Shown here one piece after another: positions 55,066-64,000 of a stretch of 64,000 nt of DNA. The stretch's first letter is position 1, and every line of letters begins with the position of its first letter. The stretch is from Phytopseudomonas dryadis. GTDB lineage: Bacteria; Pseudomonadota; Gammaproteobacteria; Pseudomonadales; Pseudomonadaceae. The stretch is from the NCBI RefSeq assembly GCF_004327355.1, contig NZ_QJUM01000010.1, positions 114,955 to 178,954 of the forward strand, written 5' to 3'. The notes under the pieces were generated by a model that worked only from the letters and a program-made list of their open reading frames with translations, was not told the DNA's origin and did not search any database. Position numbers and translations under genes: made by a program.

Positions 55066-55995
55066 TCAATCGTTGTCCGGCTGGCGCCGACGCGCCAGCC
55101 ATTCGACGCCGAGCACCAGCACGATCGCACAACAGGCCAGGCTCAGCGCCAGCAGCAACTGCGCATCCTCGCCACTGGTAGCGGCGAACTGCCATGGCAA
55201 CAGGTTTTCCTGCACCAGGGGGAATGCCTCGCCGTGCCGGTTGGTCTGCCAGGAAAGCGTCTGTTTCCAGGGCCATACCTTGGCCAGCGAGCCGAGCATC
55301 AGGCCAGCGAGAAAGGCCATGGTCAGATCGCGCATGTTCGCCAGCAACCAGCTGAGCAACTTGGAAAAGCTCAACAGGCCCAGCACGCAGCCGGCGCAGA
55401 AGATGGCGAGCACGCCCAGATCCAGATTCTTCACTGCCCCGAGTATGACCGGATAGAGGCCGAGCAGTACCAGGATGAAGCTACCGGAGATACCGGGCAG
55501 GATCATCGCGCTGATGGCGATGGCGCCGGCGAAGAACAGCACCAGCGGATCGGCGGAAAGCTGCAGGGGCACGGCCAGGGTGATCCACAGGGCCAGGCAC
55601 AGGCCAAGGGCGAATCCCACCAGGCGATTGGGCCGCCAGGCCTCGACCTCGCGCCCGACCAGGTACACGGAGACCATCACCAGGCCGAAGAAGAAGGCCC
55701 ACAGCGGCACCGGATGCTCGTTCATCAGGTAGCTGATCGCCCGCGCCAGGGTGAAGATGCTGCTCAGAATGCCGAGCAGTACCACCAGCAGAAAGCCCGC
55801 GTTGCAGGCCTGCCAGGCGTCCTTGATACGGCCGCGAACGAACAGCATCAGCGCTTGCGGCATGGCGGCGAAGGAGCCCAGGAGCTTGTCGTATATGCCG
55901 GTGATCAGGGCGACGGTGCCGCCCGAGAAACCGGGCACGACGTCGACGGCGCCCATGGCCATCCCTTTGGTATACAACAGCAAGGTTTTTTTCAT
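55066..55995 (-). CDS. DUF368 family undecaprenyl-phosphate translocase (PopT-like)
   Basis: A 309-residue polytopic inner-membrane protein with about nine transmembrane segments. KGMAMGAVDVVPGFSGGTVALITGIYD near the N-terminus and LPGISGSFILVLLGLY in the second half are the paired DUF368 motifs. DUF368 proteins were shown to recycle the C55 lipid carrier across the membrane. It lies between nlpD and pcm, with GGAAGGAACC before its ATG. Linkage to the murein hydrolase activator nlpD is suggestive. Confidence 0.9.
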   Translation of the reverse strand: MKKTLLLYTKGMAMGAVDVVPGFSGGTVALITGIYDKLLGSFAAMPQALMLFVRGRIKDAWQACNAGFLLVVLLGILSSIFTLARAISYLMNEHPVPLWAFFFGLVMVSVYLVGREVEAWRPNRLVGFALGLCLALWITLAVPLQLSADPLVLFFAGAIAISAMILPGISGSFILVLLGLYPVILGAVKNLDLGVLAIFCAGCVLGLLSFSKLLSWLLANMRDLTMAFLAGLMLGSLAKVWPWKQTLSWQTNRHGEAFPLVQENLLPWQFAATSGEDAQLLLALSLACCAIVLVLGVEWLARRRQPDND

Positions 55996-56018
55996 GGTTC
56001 CTTCCGCTAAAGCGTGGG

Positions 56019-56687
56019 TCAGGCCAGAGGCCCGTTGAGCAAGGGTACGAACCGTACCGCATCGAGCACATGCCGGGAAAAACCCTGCTCCTCGCGGACG
56101 ATCAGCAGCAGCTGCTGCACGTCGCCGGTCCCGACCGGAATCACCAGGCGTCCTCCCGGAGCCAGTTGGTCGAGCAGCGCCTGCGGCACTTCGGCCGCCG
56201 CCGCGGTGACGATGATGCCGTTGTACGGTGCCAACGCCGGCCAGCCTTCCCAGCCGTCGCCCCAGCGGAACACGACGTTGCGCAGACTCAGTTTGACCAG
56301 CCGTTCCTTCGCCCGTTCCTGCAATCCCTGGATACGCTCCACGGTAAACACCCGCTCGACCAGTTGCGCCAGGATCGCGGTCTGGTAACCCGAGCCGGTA
56401 CCGATCTCCAATACCTTGTCCAGCGGCCCGGCCGCCAGCAGTAGTTCACTCATGCGCGCGACCATGTAAGGCTGCGAGATGGTCTGGTTGTGGCCGATCG
56501 GCAGCGCCGTGTCCTCATAGGCGCGGTGGGCCAGCGCCTCGTCCACGAACAGGTGCCGGGGCGTGCGCCGGATGACCTCGAGCACCTGGGCGTTGGACAG
56601 CCCTTCTTCATAGAGACGCTGGATCAGACGCTCGCGCGTGCGCTGCGAGGTCATGCCGATACCGTGGCGGTCGTGCTCCCTGTTCAT
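56019..56687 (-). CDS. pcm: protein-L-isoaspartate O-methyltransferase
   Basis: A 222-residue SAM-dependent repair enzyme for isoaspartyl residues. SAM-binding motif I is [16 protein letters not shown], with the upstream [17 protein letters not shown] that is characteristic of Pcm. Its start (ATG at 56687) overlaps the surE stop as ATGA, which supports this over the alternative [10 protein letters not shown] at 56654. Part of the coupled ispF-truD-surE-pcm chain. Confidence 0.96.
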   Translation of the reverse strand: MNREHDRHGIGMTSQRTRERLIQRLYEEGLSNAQVLEVIRRTPRHLFVDEALAHRAYEDTALPIGHNQTISQPYMVARMSELLLAAGPLDKVLEIGTGSGYQTAILAQLVERVFTVERIQGLQERAKERLVKLSLRNVVFRWGDGWEGWPALAPYNGIIVTAAAAEVPQALLDQLAPGGRLVIPVGTGDVQQLLLIVREEQGFSRHVLDAVRFVPLLNGPLA

Positions 56688-57436
56688 TGCACCAGCCCCT
56701 CCAGCCAGGGTTGCAAACGGTTGAAGGCATCCCGATGGGTACGGTCCAGCAGCAAAGGCGTGACCGACACGTAGCCCTGCATCACCGCATGGAAATCCGT
56801 GCCCTGGGCACCATCCTCGACATCACCGGCGGCAGCGATCCAGTACCCCTCCTTGCCGCGCGGGTTGACGACCTTGACCGGCGCCGCGGCGCGGGCGCGG
56901 TGACCCAGCCGGGTCAACTGCACACCGCGGATATGGTCGAGGGGCAGGTTGGGGATGTTGACGTTGAGCACCGTGCGCGGCGGCAGGTCGAGCTGCTCGT
57001 GGGCCTCCACCAGCTTGCGCGCGAAATAGGCGGCGGTGGGCAGGTTCTCCGGCGAGCGCGAGAGCAGCGAAAAGGCAAAGGCCGGACGCCTCAGGAAACG
57101 GCCTTCGAGGGCGGCGGCAACGGTACCGGAATACAGCACGTCATCGCCCAGGTTGGGCCCCAGGTTGATCCCGGCGACCACCAGATCGGCAATCTCGGGC
57201 AGCAGCCCGTGGAGACCCAGGTGCACGCAATCGGTCGGCGTGCCGTTGACGCTGATATAGCCGTTGGCCAGGGTACACGGGTGCAGCGGGCGGTCCAGGG
57301 TCAGCGAACTGCTGGCGCCGCTCCGATCACCATCGGGTGCGATCACCGTGCAGTCGGCGTAATCGGCCAGCGCAGCGTGCAACGCGGCGAGGCCCGGTGC
57401 GGCCACGCCGTCATCGTTTGAAATCAGAATACGCAT
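56684..57436 (-). CDS. surE: 5'/3'-nucleotidase SurE
   Basis: A 250-residue stationary-phase nucleotidase. The N-terminal metal-binding [26 protein letters not shown] and [27 protein letters not shown] are SurE signatures. The start at 57436 lies 13 bases inside the end of truD, and the stop overlaps pcm, indicating translational coupling on both sides. Confidence 0.97.
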   Translation of the reverse strand: MRILISNDDGVAAPGLAALHAALADYADCTVIAPDGDRSGASSSLTLDRPLHPCTLANGYISVNGTPTDCVHLGLHGLLPEIADLVVAGINLGPNLGDDVLYSGTVAAALEGRFLRRPAFAFSLLSRSPENLPTAAYFARKLVEAHEQLDLPPRTVLNVNIPNLPLDHIRGVQLTRLGHRARAAAPVKVVNPRGKEGYWIAAAGDVEDGAQGTDFHAVMQGYVSVTPLLLDRTHRDAFNRLQPWLEGLVQ

Positions 57437-58482
57437 GGGTTGTCCGTCTGCCCTGTCGGCAAAAGGTCGACGATTTCGCGCACCAGTGCGGTGGCGAAAC
57501 ATCCAGCCGGCAGGACGAATTCCAGTTGCAGAATGTCAGGCTCGGGATAATGCCACGTCAAACCGCTAATGGGGAGGCGCAGGATACGCCGTTCGTGCGC
57601 CATGCCCGCTTCTGCCAACCAGGCGGCCAACTGCGCCTCGCTATCGGCAATGCCCTGTTCCAGTACTCGAGTGGCTCCGCCTGCCGGAGACTGGCCCTCG
57701 CCCCACAGCGGCCCGGTCGGGTGCAAATCCAGCTGAGCCAGCCGTGGGTCCTGGCATTCGGCTTCGCCGGCGGCGAAGAAACTGCGGCTGTCGGTGAACG
57801 CCAGCAGGTCGCCGGGCAACGCCTGGTTCCAGGTACCGGCGGCGACACGCTCGGCCAGCACGCGATTGAAAATGAAGCTGCGCGCGGCGGACAACACCCG
57901 CGAACGCACATTGCGTTTCTCGGGCAGTGCCTTGCGCTCGGCGAAGTGCCGGGCGTGGGCGACGTTGCCGCCCTCGAAACCGAAACGCTGCGCGCCGTAA
58001 TAGTTGGGAATGCCCTGGGCGGCGATCTGCTGCAGACGGGCGTCGAGCGCGGCGCGATCAGCCTGCAACCGGGTCAGACGCAGGGTGAAGCCGTTGGCGG
58101 CATGGGCGCCGCGCTGCAACTTGCGCGAGTGGCGCACCTGCTTGAGGATGGCCAGGGTTTCATCCTGGGCCGCACCGAGATCGGGGTCGCGCTTGCCCGG
58201 CAGATGGATGCTGAACCACTGGCGAGTCAGCGCTTGGCGATCCTTCAAGCCCGCATAACTGATCATCCGCACGGGCACACCCGCGGCACGCGCCAGGCGA
58301 CGCGCGGCATCCTCGGTATTCAGGCCACGCTTCTCGACCCACAGCCACAGGTGCTCGCCAGCAGCGGACAGCTCGATATCCAGCACTTCATCGACCTGGA
58401 AATCCTCGGCCGTGGCCTTGAGCACGGCCTGACCACAGGGCTCGCCATGGGCGCGCGGGCCGAGCAGTTCCAGCTCGGTCAT
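57424..58482 (-). CDS. truD: tRNA pseudouridine(13) synthase TruD
   Basis: A 352-residue pseudouridine synthase for U13 of tRNA-Glu. The catalytic aspartate lies in [20 protein letters not shown], and the [18 protein letters not shown] and [19 protein letters not shown] segments are typical. It overlaps ispF (ATGA) upstream and surE downstream. Confidence 0.96.
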   Translation of the reverse strand: MTELELLGPRAHGEPCGQAVLKATAEDFQVDEVLDIELSAAGEHLWLWVEKRGLNTEDAARRLARAAGVPVRMISYAGLKDRQALTRQWFSIHLPGKRDPDLGAAQDETLAILKQVRHSRKLQRGAHAANGFTLRLTRLQADRAALDARLQQIAAQGIPNYYGAQRFGFEGGNVAHARHFAERKALPEKRNVRSRVLSAARSFIFNRVLAERVAAGTWNQALPGDLLAFTDSRSFFAAGEAECQDPRLAQLDLHPTGPLWGEGQSPAGGATRVLEQGIADSEAQLAAWLAEAGMAHERRILRLPISGLTWHYPEPDILQLEFVLPAGCFATALVREIVDLLPTGQTDNPCVF

Positions 58483-58952
58483 GCGCCGACCAGCAAGGCG
58501 ACCGCGTGCACGGCGATACCTTCCTCACGGCCGACGAAGCCCAGCTTTTCCGTGGTGGTGGCCTTGACGTTGACCTGATCGAGGTCGACCTGCAGATCCT
58601 CGGCGATCAACTGGCGCATGGCTTCGATATGCGGCGCCATCTTCGGCGCCTGGGCGATGAGGGTGGCATCGACATTGCCGACCTTCCAGCCCTTGGCCTG
58701 CACCAGCCCCACGACGTGACGCAGCAGCACACGGCTGTCGGCGCCCTTGAAATCGGGATCGGTATCCGGGAAATGCCTGCCGATATCGCCCAGCGCCACG
58801 GCGCCGAGCAAGGCGTCGGCCAGGGCGTGCAGCAGCACATCGCCATCGGAATGGGCGACCAGCCCGAATGGATGGGGAATGCGCACGCCACCCAGGGTGA
58901 TGAAATCGCCTTCGCCAAAACGGTGCACATCATAGCCATGGCCAATCCGCAT
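58479..58952 (-). CDS. ispF: 2-C-methyl-D-erythritol 2,4-cyclodiphosphate synthase
   Basis: A 157-residue trimeric zinc enzyme of the MEP isoprenoid pathway. Zinc ligands are Asp8 and His10 (GYDVHRF) with a third His in [32 protein letters not shown] LLHALAD. The start is MRIGHGYDV. The upstream partner ispD is not within the window. Confidence 0.97.
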   Translation of the reverse strand: MRIGHGYDVHRFGEGDFITLGGVRIPHPFGLVAHSDGDVLLHALADALLGAVALGDIGRHFPDTDPDFKGADSRVLLRHVVGLVQAKGWKVGNVDATLIAQAPKMAPHIEAMRQLIAEDLQVDLDQVNVKATTTEKLGFVGREEGIAVHAVALLVGA

Positions 58953-59174
58953 GAACCGATGCCCTCGCAAAAAGGCCGATTCTAACCGAAAGCCACGCGC
59001 GGGTGCGGTTGCCACGACGGCGGCAGGCTACAAGGTTGCAGGCAACGTTTGGCGTCTTTCAGCTTCCAGGGCCTATTGGCAATGCGGACGTGGAGCGCCC
59101 AGGGATCGCATGCCCACGCCGGAGCATGGGCACGCTCACGCCGTTGGCGGCGCTGGCGCTCCTTGGGAAAGGGA

Positions 59175-59699
59175 TTATTCGCCGAGGCTGGAGCGCAACA
59201 TCCAGGCGTTCTGCTCATGCACGCCGATCCGCGCGACCAGCATGTCATGGGTGAACAGATCGCCCGCCTCGTCCGCCAGTTCGGCGAATTCGCTCATACG
59301 CCGCGCCACGGCCTCATTGTCCTTGACCAGTTCGGCGATCATTTCCCGGGTCGGTTTGTGCGGCGCTTCGTTCTCGATCACGGTGAGCTTGCGGAAGGAG
59401 TCGCTGCCCGTCGGCGCCAGCTTGCCCAGGGCGCGGATGCGCTCGGCGATGGCATCGGCCGCCTGATGCAGTTCGTTGTACTGCTCGTCGGTCAGCTTGT
59501 GCAGGCCATAGAAGTTGGGGCCTTGCACGTTCCAGTGCACGCCGAGGGTCTTGGCGTACAGGGTGTAGCTGTCGGCCACCGCCCTGCTCAGCGCGTCAGC
59601 GACCTTGTCGCGCACGGCACTGTCGACGCTGGTGTTGAGGGCAATGCCATCACCCTTGACCTTTTGCTGCGCCGCCTTCGGCTTCGGTGTTCTGGCCAT
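59175..59699 (-). CDS. Dps-family DNA-binding ferroxidase
   Basis: A 174-residue ferritin-like protein. The N-terminus is Lys-rich (ARTPKPKAAQQKVKGD), a likely DNA-binding tail. Ferroxidase residues lie in LGVHWNVQGPNFYGLHKLTDEQYNELHQAADAIAERI (inter-subunit His and Asp/Glu). The start at 59699 follows GGAG. It should protect DNA by oxidising and storing iron under starvation or peroxide stress. It is monocistronic, downstream of fghA on the same strand. 58953-59174 shows no gene. Confidence 0.92.
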   Translation of the reverse strand: MARTPKPKAAQQKVKGDGIALNTSVDSAVRDKVADALSRAVADSYTLYAKTLGVHWNVQGPNFYGLHKLTDEQYNELHQAADAIAERIRALGKLAPTGSDSFRKLTVIENEAPHKPTREMIAELVKDNEAVARRMSEFAELADEAGDLFTHDMLVARIGVHEQNAWMLRSSLGE

Positions 59700-59857
59700 G
59701 AATCGTTCTCCGAGGATTATGAAAGGGTACGTGCTGCTCTGGGGTCCGTGCCGTTTCATTCACGGCAACGGCTCCTAACTACTGACTCCTGGCAGCACGA
59801 GAACATTCCATGCAAATTTCCGCGAAGACCCGAGCCGCCCTGTGCCGGGCGGCGTTC

Positions 59858-60700
59858 TCAGGCCCGGGAGAACGCCTCGGCATGATGGCGCAGATGATCC
59901 TCGATGAAGCTGGCGATGAAGTAGTAGCTATGGTCGTAGCCCGGCTGCATGCGCAGGGTCAGCGGATGACCGGCCGACCGGGCTGCCGCCTGCAGGACCT
60001 GGGGTTTGAGCTGGTCGTCGAGGAAGTCGTCGCGGTCGCCCTGATCCACCAGGATCGGCAGCTTTTCCGTGGCCTCGGCGATCAGCACGCTGGCATCCCA
60101 TTCGCGCCAGCGGGAACGGTCGCTACCCAGGTAATGGGAGAAGGCCTTCTCGCCCCAGGGGCAGTCGAGCGGGTTGCTGATCGGCGAAAACGCCGAGACC
60201 GAGCGGTAGCGGCCAGGGTTCTTCAGCGCACAGATCAGCGCGCCATGGCCGCCCATGGAATGCCCGGCGATGCCGCGCTTGTCCGTCACCGGGAAGTTGG
60301 CCTCGATCAGCGCCGGCAGCTCCTGCACCACGTAGTCGTACATGCGGTAATGGCGTGCCCAGGGCTCCTGGGTGGCATTGACGTAGAAGCCGGCGCCGAG
60401 GCCGAAGTCATAGGCCCCATTGGCATCGTCCGGCACACCCTCTCCACGCGGGCTGGTATCCGGGGCGACGATGATCAGGCCGAGCTCGGCCGCCAGGCGC
60501 TGGGCACCGGCCTTCTGCATGAAGTTCTCGTCGGTGCAGGTCAGGCCACTGAGCCAGTACAGCACCGGCAGCCTGGCACCCTGCTCGGCCTGTGGCGGCA
60601 GGTAGACGGCGAACACCATGTCGCAGTTGAGCGAGGTGGAGCGATGGCGGTAGCGCTTGTGCCAGCCGCCAAAGCTCTTGTTGCTGGAAACGATTTCCAT
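59858..60700 (-). CDS. fghA: S-formylglutathione hydrolase
   Basis: A 280-residue alpha/beta-hydrolase converting S-formylglutathione to formate and glutathione. The nucleophile is in [13 protein letters not shown], the acid/histidine in [12 protein letters not shown] and [16 protein letters not shown]. The family Cys in [10 protein letters not shown] is present. It is downstream of frmA in one operon, with an internal hairpin in the spacer. Confidence 0.96.
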   Translation of the reverse strand: MEIVSSNKSFGGWHKRYRHRSTSLNCDMVFAVYLPPQAEQGARLPVLYWLSGLTCTDENFMQKAGAQRLAAELGLIIVAPDTSPRGEGVPDDANGAYDFGLGAGFYVNATQEPWARHYRMYDYVVQELPALIEANFPVTDKRGIAGHSMGGHGALICALKNPGRYRSVSAFSPISNPLDCPWGEKAFSHYLGSDRSRWREWDASVLIAEATEKLPILVDQGDRDDFLDDQLKPQVLQAAARSAGHPLTLRMQPGYDHSYYFIASFIEDHLRHHAEAFSRA

Positions 60701-60735
60701 GAAAAGCCCCAAAAGACGAAAAGAGCCGAAAAAAG

Positions 60736-60787
60736 CGCTGGAGGCTGAACGAAACAGCGATCCTCGTCCAGCCTCAAGCCTCCAGCG
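60736..60787 (-). terminator. hairpin with U-tract between frmA and fghA
   Basis: Minus strand CGCTGGAGGC pairs with GCCTCCAGCG around a 32-base loop, followed by CTTTTTTC. It could partly terminate transcription after frmA or protect its message. Confidence 0.6.
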
Positions 60788-60796
60788 TTGTTCTCG

Positions 60797-61972
<1,176 letters not shown>

Positions 61973-62052
61973 TCAGCGCGTTTGCAAAACATTATTGCCA
62001 TTCAGGGATAATCCACAGCATCGTAGGCGCATGAACGACGCGGGGAGAAGTC

Positions 62053-62946
62053 ATGAATCGCTGGGAAGGCATGGATGAATTCGTCGCGGTGGCCGAATGC
62101 GGCCAGTTCACCGCGGCGGCGGAACGCCTGGGGCTGTCGTCATCCCAGGTGAGCCGGCAGGTCGCCCGCCTGGAGGAACGCCTGCAGACCCGCCTGTTCT
62201 ACCGCAGCACCCGCAAGGTGGCGCTGACCGAAGCCGGGCAGACCTTTCTGCAGCATTGCCAGCGTCTGCAGGATGCCCGCGAAGAAGCGCTGCGCGCCGT
62301 GGGCGACCTGGGCAGCGAACCCAAGGGGCTGCTGCGCATGACCTGCGCGGTGGCCTATGGCGAGCGCTTCATCGTGCCCCTGGTGACCGCGTTCATGGCC
62401 CGCCACCCCCGCCTGTCGGTGGATATCGAGCTGAGCAACCGCACCCTCGACCTGGTACAGGAAGGCTTCGACGTCGCCATCCGCCTGGGCCGCCTGCAGG
62501 ACTCGCGGATGGTCGCCACGCGCCTGGCGCCACGCCGCATGTACCTGTGTGCCGCCCCCGACTACCTGCAGCACTACGGCCGCCCCCACAGCCTCTCCGA
62601 ACTGGTTCGGCACAATTGCCTGGTCGGCAGCAGCGATCTGTGGACTTTTCAGCTCGATGGCCGCGAGACTTCCTTGCGGGTGCAAGGCAACTGGCGCTGC
62701 AACAGCGGCCAGGCGGTGCTGGATGCCGCCCTGCGCGGCCTCGGCCTGTGCCAGCTACCGGATTACTACGTGCTCGAACACCTGCGCAGTGGCGCCCTGG
62801 TGTCCTTGCTCGACAATCATCAACCTCCCAATACCGCGGTGTGGGCGCTGTATCCCCAGCAGCGCCATCTGTCGCCGAAAGTCAGACAACTGGTCGATGC
62901 CCTGCGCAGTGGGCTGAGCCAGCGCGCCGAGTACGCGGGGAGCTGA
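62053..62946 (+). CDS. gfnR: LysR-type regulator GfnR
   Basis: A 297-residue LysR regulator. The HTH is MDEFVAVAECGQFTAAAERLGLSSSQVSRQVARLEERL, and the ligand domain spans residues 90-290. Its divergence from frmA/fghA matches GfnR, which activates these genes in response to formaldehyde in P. aeruginosa. The 143-base intergenic region contains CAAAACATTATTGCC and TCAGGGATAATCC-type half-sites. Confidence 0.88.
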   Translation: MNRWEGMDEFVAVAECGQFTAAAERLGLSSSQVSRQVARLEERLQTRLFYRSTRKVALTEAGQTFLQHCQRLQDAREEALRAVGDLGSEPKGLLRMTCAVAYGERFIVPLVTAFMARHPRLSVDIELSNRTLDLVQEGFDVAIRLGRLQDSRMVATRLAPRRMYLCAAPDYLQHYGRPHSLSELVRHNCLVGSSDLWTFQLDGRETSLRVQGNWRCNSGQAVLDAALRGLGLCQLPDYYVLEHLRSGALVSLLDNHQPPNTAVWALYPQQRHLSPKVRQLVDALRSGLSQRAEYAGS

Positions 62947-63066
62947 CAGGCGCTCTTCACTCATAGAATGTCACAACCCGCCACGAACCTTGCCCGCCCG
63001 CAGCGCGTCCCAATCCATGAGTCCCAGGCAAGGGGCTCGTGAACTCACCAGCATGAGGACAAGGTT

Positions 63067-63390
63067 ATGCAGGTTCTGGTCAATAGCGGAAAACACGTCG
63101 ACACCTCGATGGCCTTCAAGACAGACATACGCGGTCGGGTGCGCGACAAGCTACAGCGTTATGAGGAGCACCTCACCCGCGTGGAAATTCATCTTTCCGA
63201 CGAGAACGCGCTGAAAAGTGGCCCACAGGACAAACGCTGCAAGGTGGAAGCACGCATGAAGGGACGCGACCCCATGTCGGTTTCCTATGATGCCTGCGAA
63301 ATGCAGCAGGCCATCGACGGCGCCATGAACAAGCTCACCAGCGTGCTGGATCGGAACCTGGGCAAGAACGCCAAGAAGTGGATTCACTGA
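63067..63390 (+). CDS. HPF/RaiA-family ribosome-associated protein
   Basis: A 107-residue short-HPF-like protein (DIRGRVRDKLQRYEEHLTRVEIHLSDEN, CKVEARMKGRDPMSVSYDACEMQQAIDGAMNKL). Such proteins bind the 30S decoding region and hibernate or stabilise ribosomes. Not the rpoN-linked hpf, whose neighbours are absent. GAGGACAAGGTT precedes the ATG. It is followed by a tandem repeat array. Confidence 0.86.
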   Translation: MQVLVNSGKHVDTSMAFKTDIRGRVRDKLQRYEEHLTRVEIHLSDENALKSGPQDKRCKVEARMKGRDPMSVSYDACEMQQAIDGAMNKLTSVLDRNLGKNAKKWIH

Positions 63391-63407
63391 GAGCGGCCCA
63401 CTTGCCC

Positions 63408-63880
63408 GTAGGAGCGTCCGTCGCCTCCGGCGCGAATCGATGGTGGCCTTGCCGCATTGCCGGCGCCGCCTGCACCATTCGCCCCAGGGGCGGGGCTCCT
63501 ACAAGTCACTAGAACAGCCCGATTCAGTAGGAGCGTTGCCTCCGACGCGAATCGATGGTGGCCTTGCCGCATTGCCGGCGCCGCCTGCACCATTCGCCCC
63601 GGGGGCGGGGCTCCTACAAGTCACTAGAACAGCGCCGATTCAGTAGGCGCGTCGCCCTCGGCGCGAATCGATGGTGGCCTTGCCGCACTGCCGGTGGCGC
63701 CTGCACCATTCGCCCCGGGGGCGGGGCTCCTACAAGTCACTAGAACAGCCCGATTCAGTAGGCGCGTCGCCCTCGGCGCGAATCGATGGTGGCCTTGCCG
63801 CACTGCCGGTGGCGCCTGCACCATTCGCCCCGGGGGCGGGGCTCCTACAAGTCGCTAGAACAGCGCCGATTCAGTAGATA
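63408..63880. repeat. four-copy 116-bp tandem repeat array
   Basis: GTAGGAGCG (or GTAGGCGCG) starts units at 63408, 63527, 63643 and 63758. Each carries GCGAATCGATGGTGGCCTTG, CCGCCTGCACCATTCGCCCC, GGGGCGGGGCTCCTAC and the spacer AAGTCACTAGAACAGC. The last two units are almost identical, suggesting recent duplication. Hairpin arms GTAGGAGC/GCTCCTAC bracket each unit. Confidence 0.9.
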
Positions 63881-63892
63881 CTCTGTTAGTGG

Positions 63893-64000
63893 TCAAGCGT
63901 TTTTCAGGTGTTCATTGCTGAATAGCTCGGATGAATCGAAAGGCACACCGAGCTTCAGGCAAGCCCAGACGCCAGTCAGGTATTTACGCATGACTGCACA
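63893..64000 (-). CDS. C-terminal tail of a probable IS110-family transposase (cut by window edge)
   Basis: The last 35 codons of a minus-strand frame, reading CAVMRKYLTGVWACLKLGVP then FDSSELFSNEHLKNA and a stop. An MRK(L/Y)L helix followed by a short tail is typical of IS110-family C-termini. It is not the same sequence as the transposase at 51667. It abuts the tandem array; completeness cannot be judged. Confidence 0.45.
   Translation of the reverse strand, partial: CAVMRKYLTGVWACLKLGVPFDSSELFSNEHLKNA

Overview
The window is a GC-rich chromosomal segment of a Pseudomonas-type gammaproteobacterium. The evidence is the gene order recX-recA-cinA-mutS-fdxA-rsmZ-rpoS-nlpD-pcm-surE-truD-ispF, the motY/pyrC/rnt, bfd/bfrB, fpr/finR and dinG...quiP blocks, the GacA-box-driven rsmZ RNA, and abundant GTAGGAGC-type palindromic repeats. 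The order matches several blocks I recall from P. aeruginosa PAO1, but they are joined differently and extra genes are inserted. No tRNA, rRNA or CRISPR array was found.

Layout: 1-9.6 kb carries SOS-controlled dinG (cut by the left edge), a run of small envelope or metal-binding proteins (collagen-like secreted protein, OmpA lipoprotein, SEC-C/YchJ proteins, LEA-2 lipoprotein) and a QuiP-type acyl-homoserine-lactone acylase. 9.6-19.7 kb is a nitrate-assimilation island: flavoprotein plus NasA nitrate reductase, the ANTAR regulator NasR, and an NrtABC nitrate ABC importer. Both structural transcription units begin with a candidate sigma-54 promoter followed by a leader terminator, so NtrC-type nitrogen control and NasR antitermination would act in series. 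19.7-31 kb holds dcd, a cold-shock protein, mrp, metG, an orphan RnfB-like ferredoxin, nth and a CsgG/DUF4810/DUF799 lipoprotein triad. 31-38.5 kb holds argG, motY, pyrC, rnt, argC, bfd and bfrB, then a tandem repeat array. 38.5-45.5 kb holds fpr/finR, dgkA, erdR, an EamA transporter, a DTW-domain tRNA-modifying enzyme and a LOG-family protein. 45.5-59 kb is the recA-mutS-rpoS-ispF housekeeping block, interrupted by rsmZ and an IS110/IS1111-group insertion sequence. 59-64 kb has a Dps-like protein, glutathione-dependent formaldehyde detoxification (fghA, frmA, gfnR), an HPF-like protein, another tandem array and the tail of a probable transposase.

Repeats are the most unusual feature. There are three tandem arrays (88-, 117- and 116-bp units), two families of about 210-245-bp elements with terminal inverted repeats, and a roughly 75-bp module found five times, four of them directly after the U-tract of a hairpin terminator. 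The best candidates for new biology are the doubly terminated nas leader, this terminator-linked module, and the non-coding 3' region of the IS1111-like element, which is expected to encode its guide RNA.
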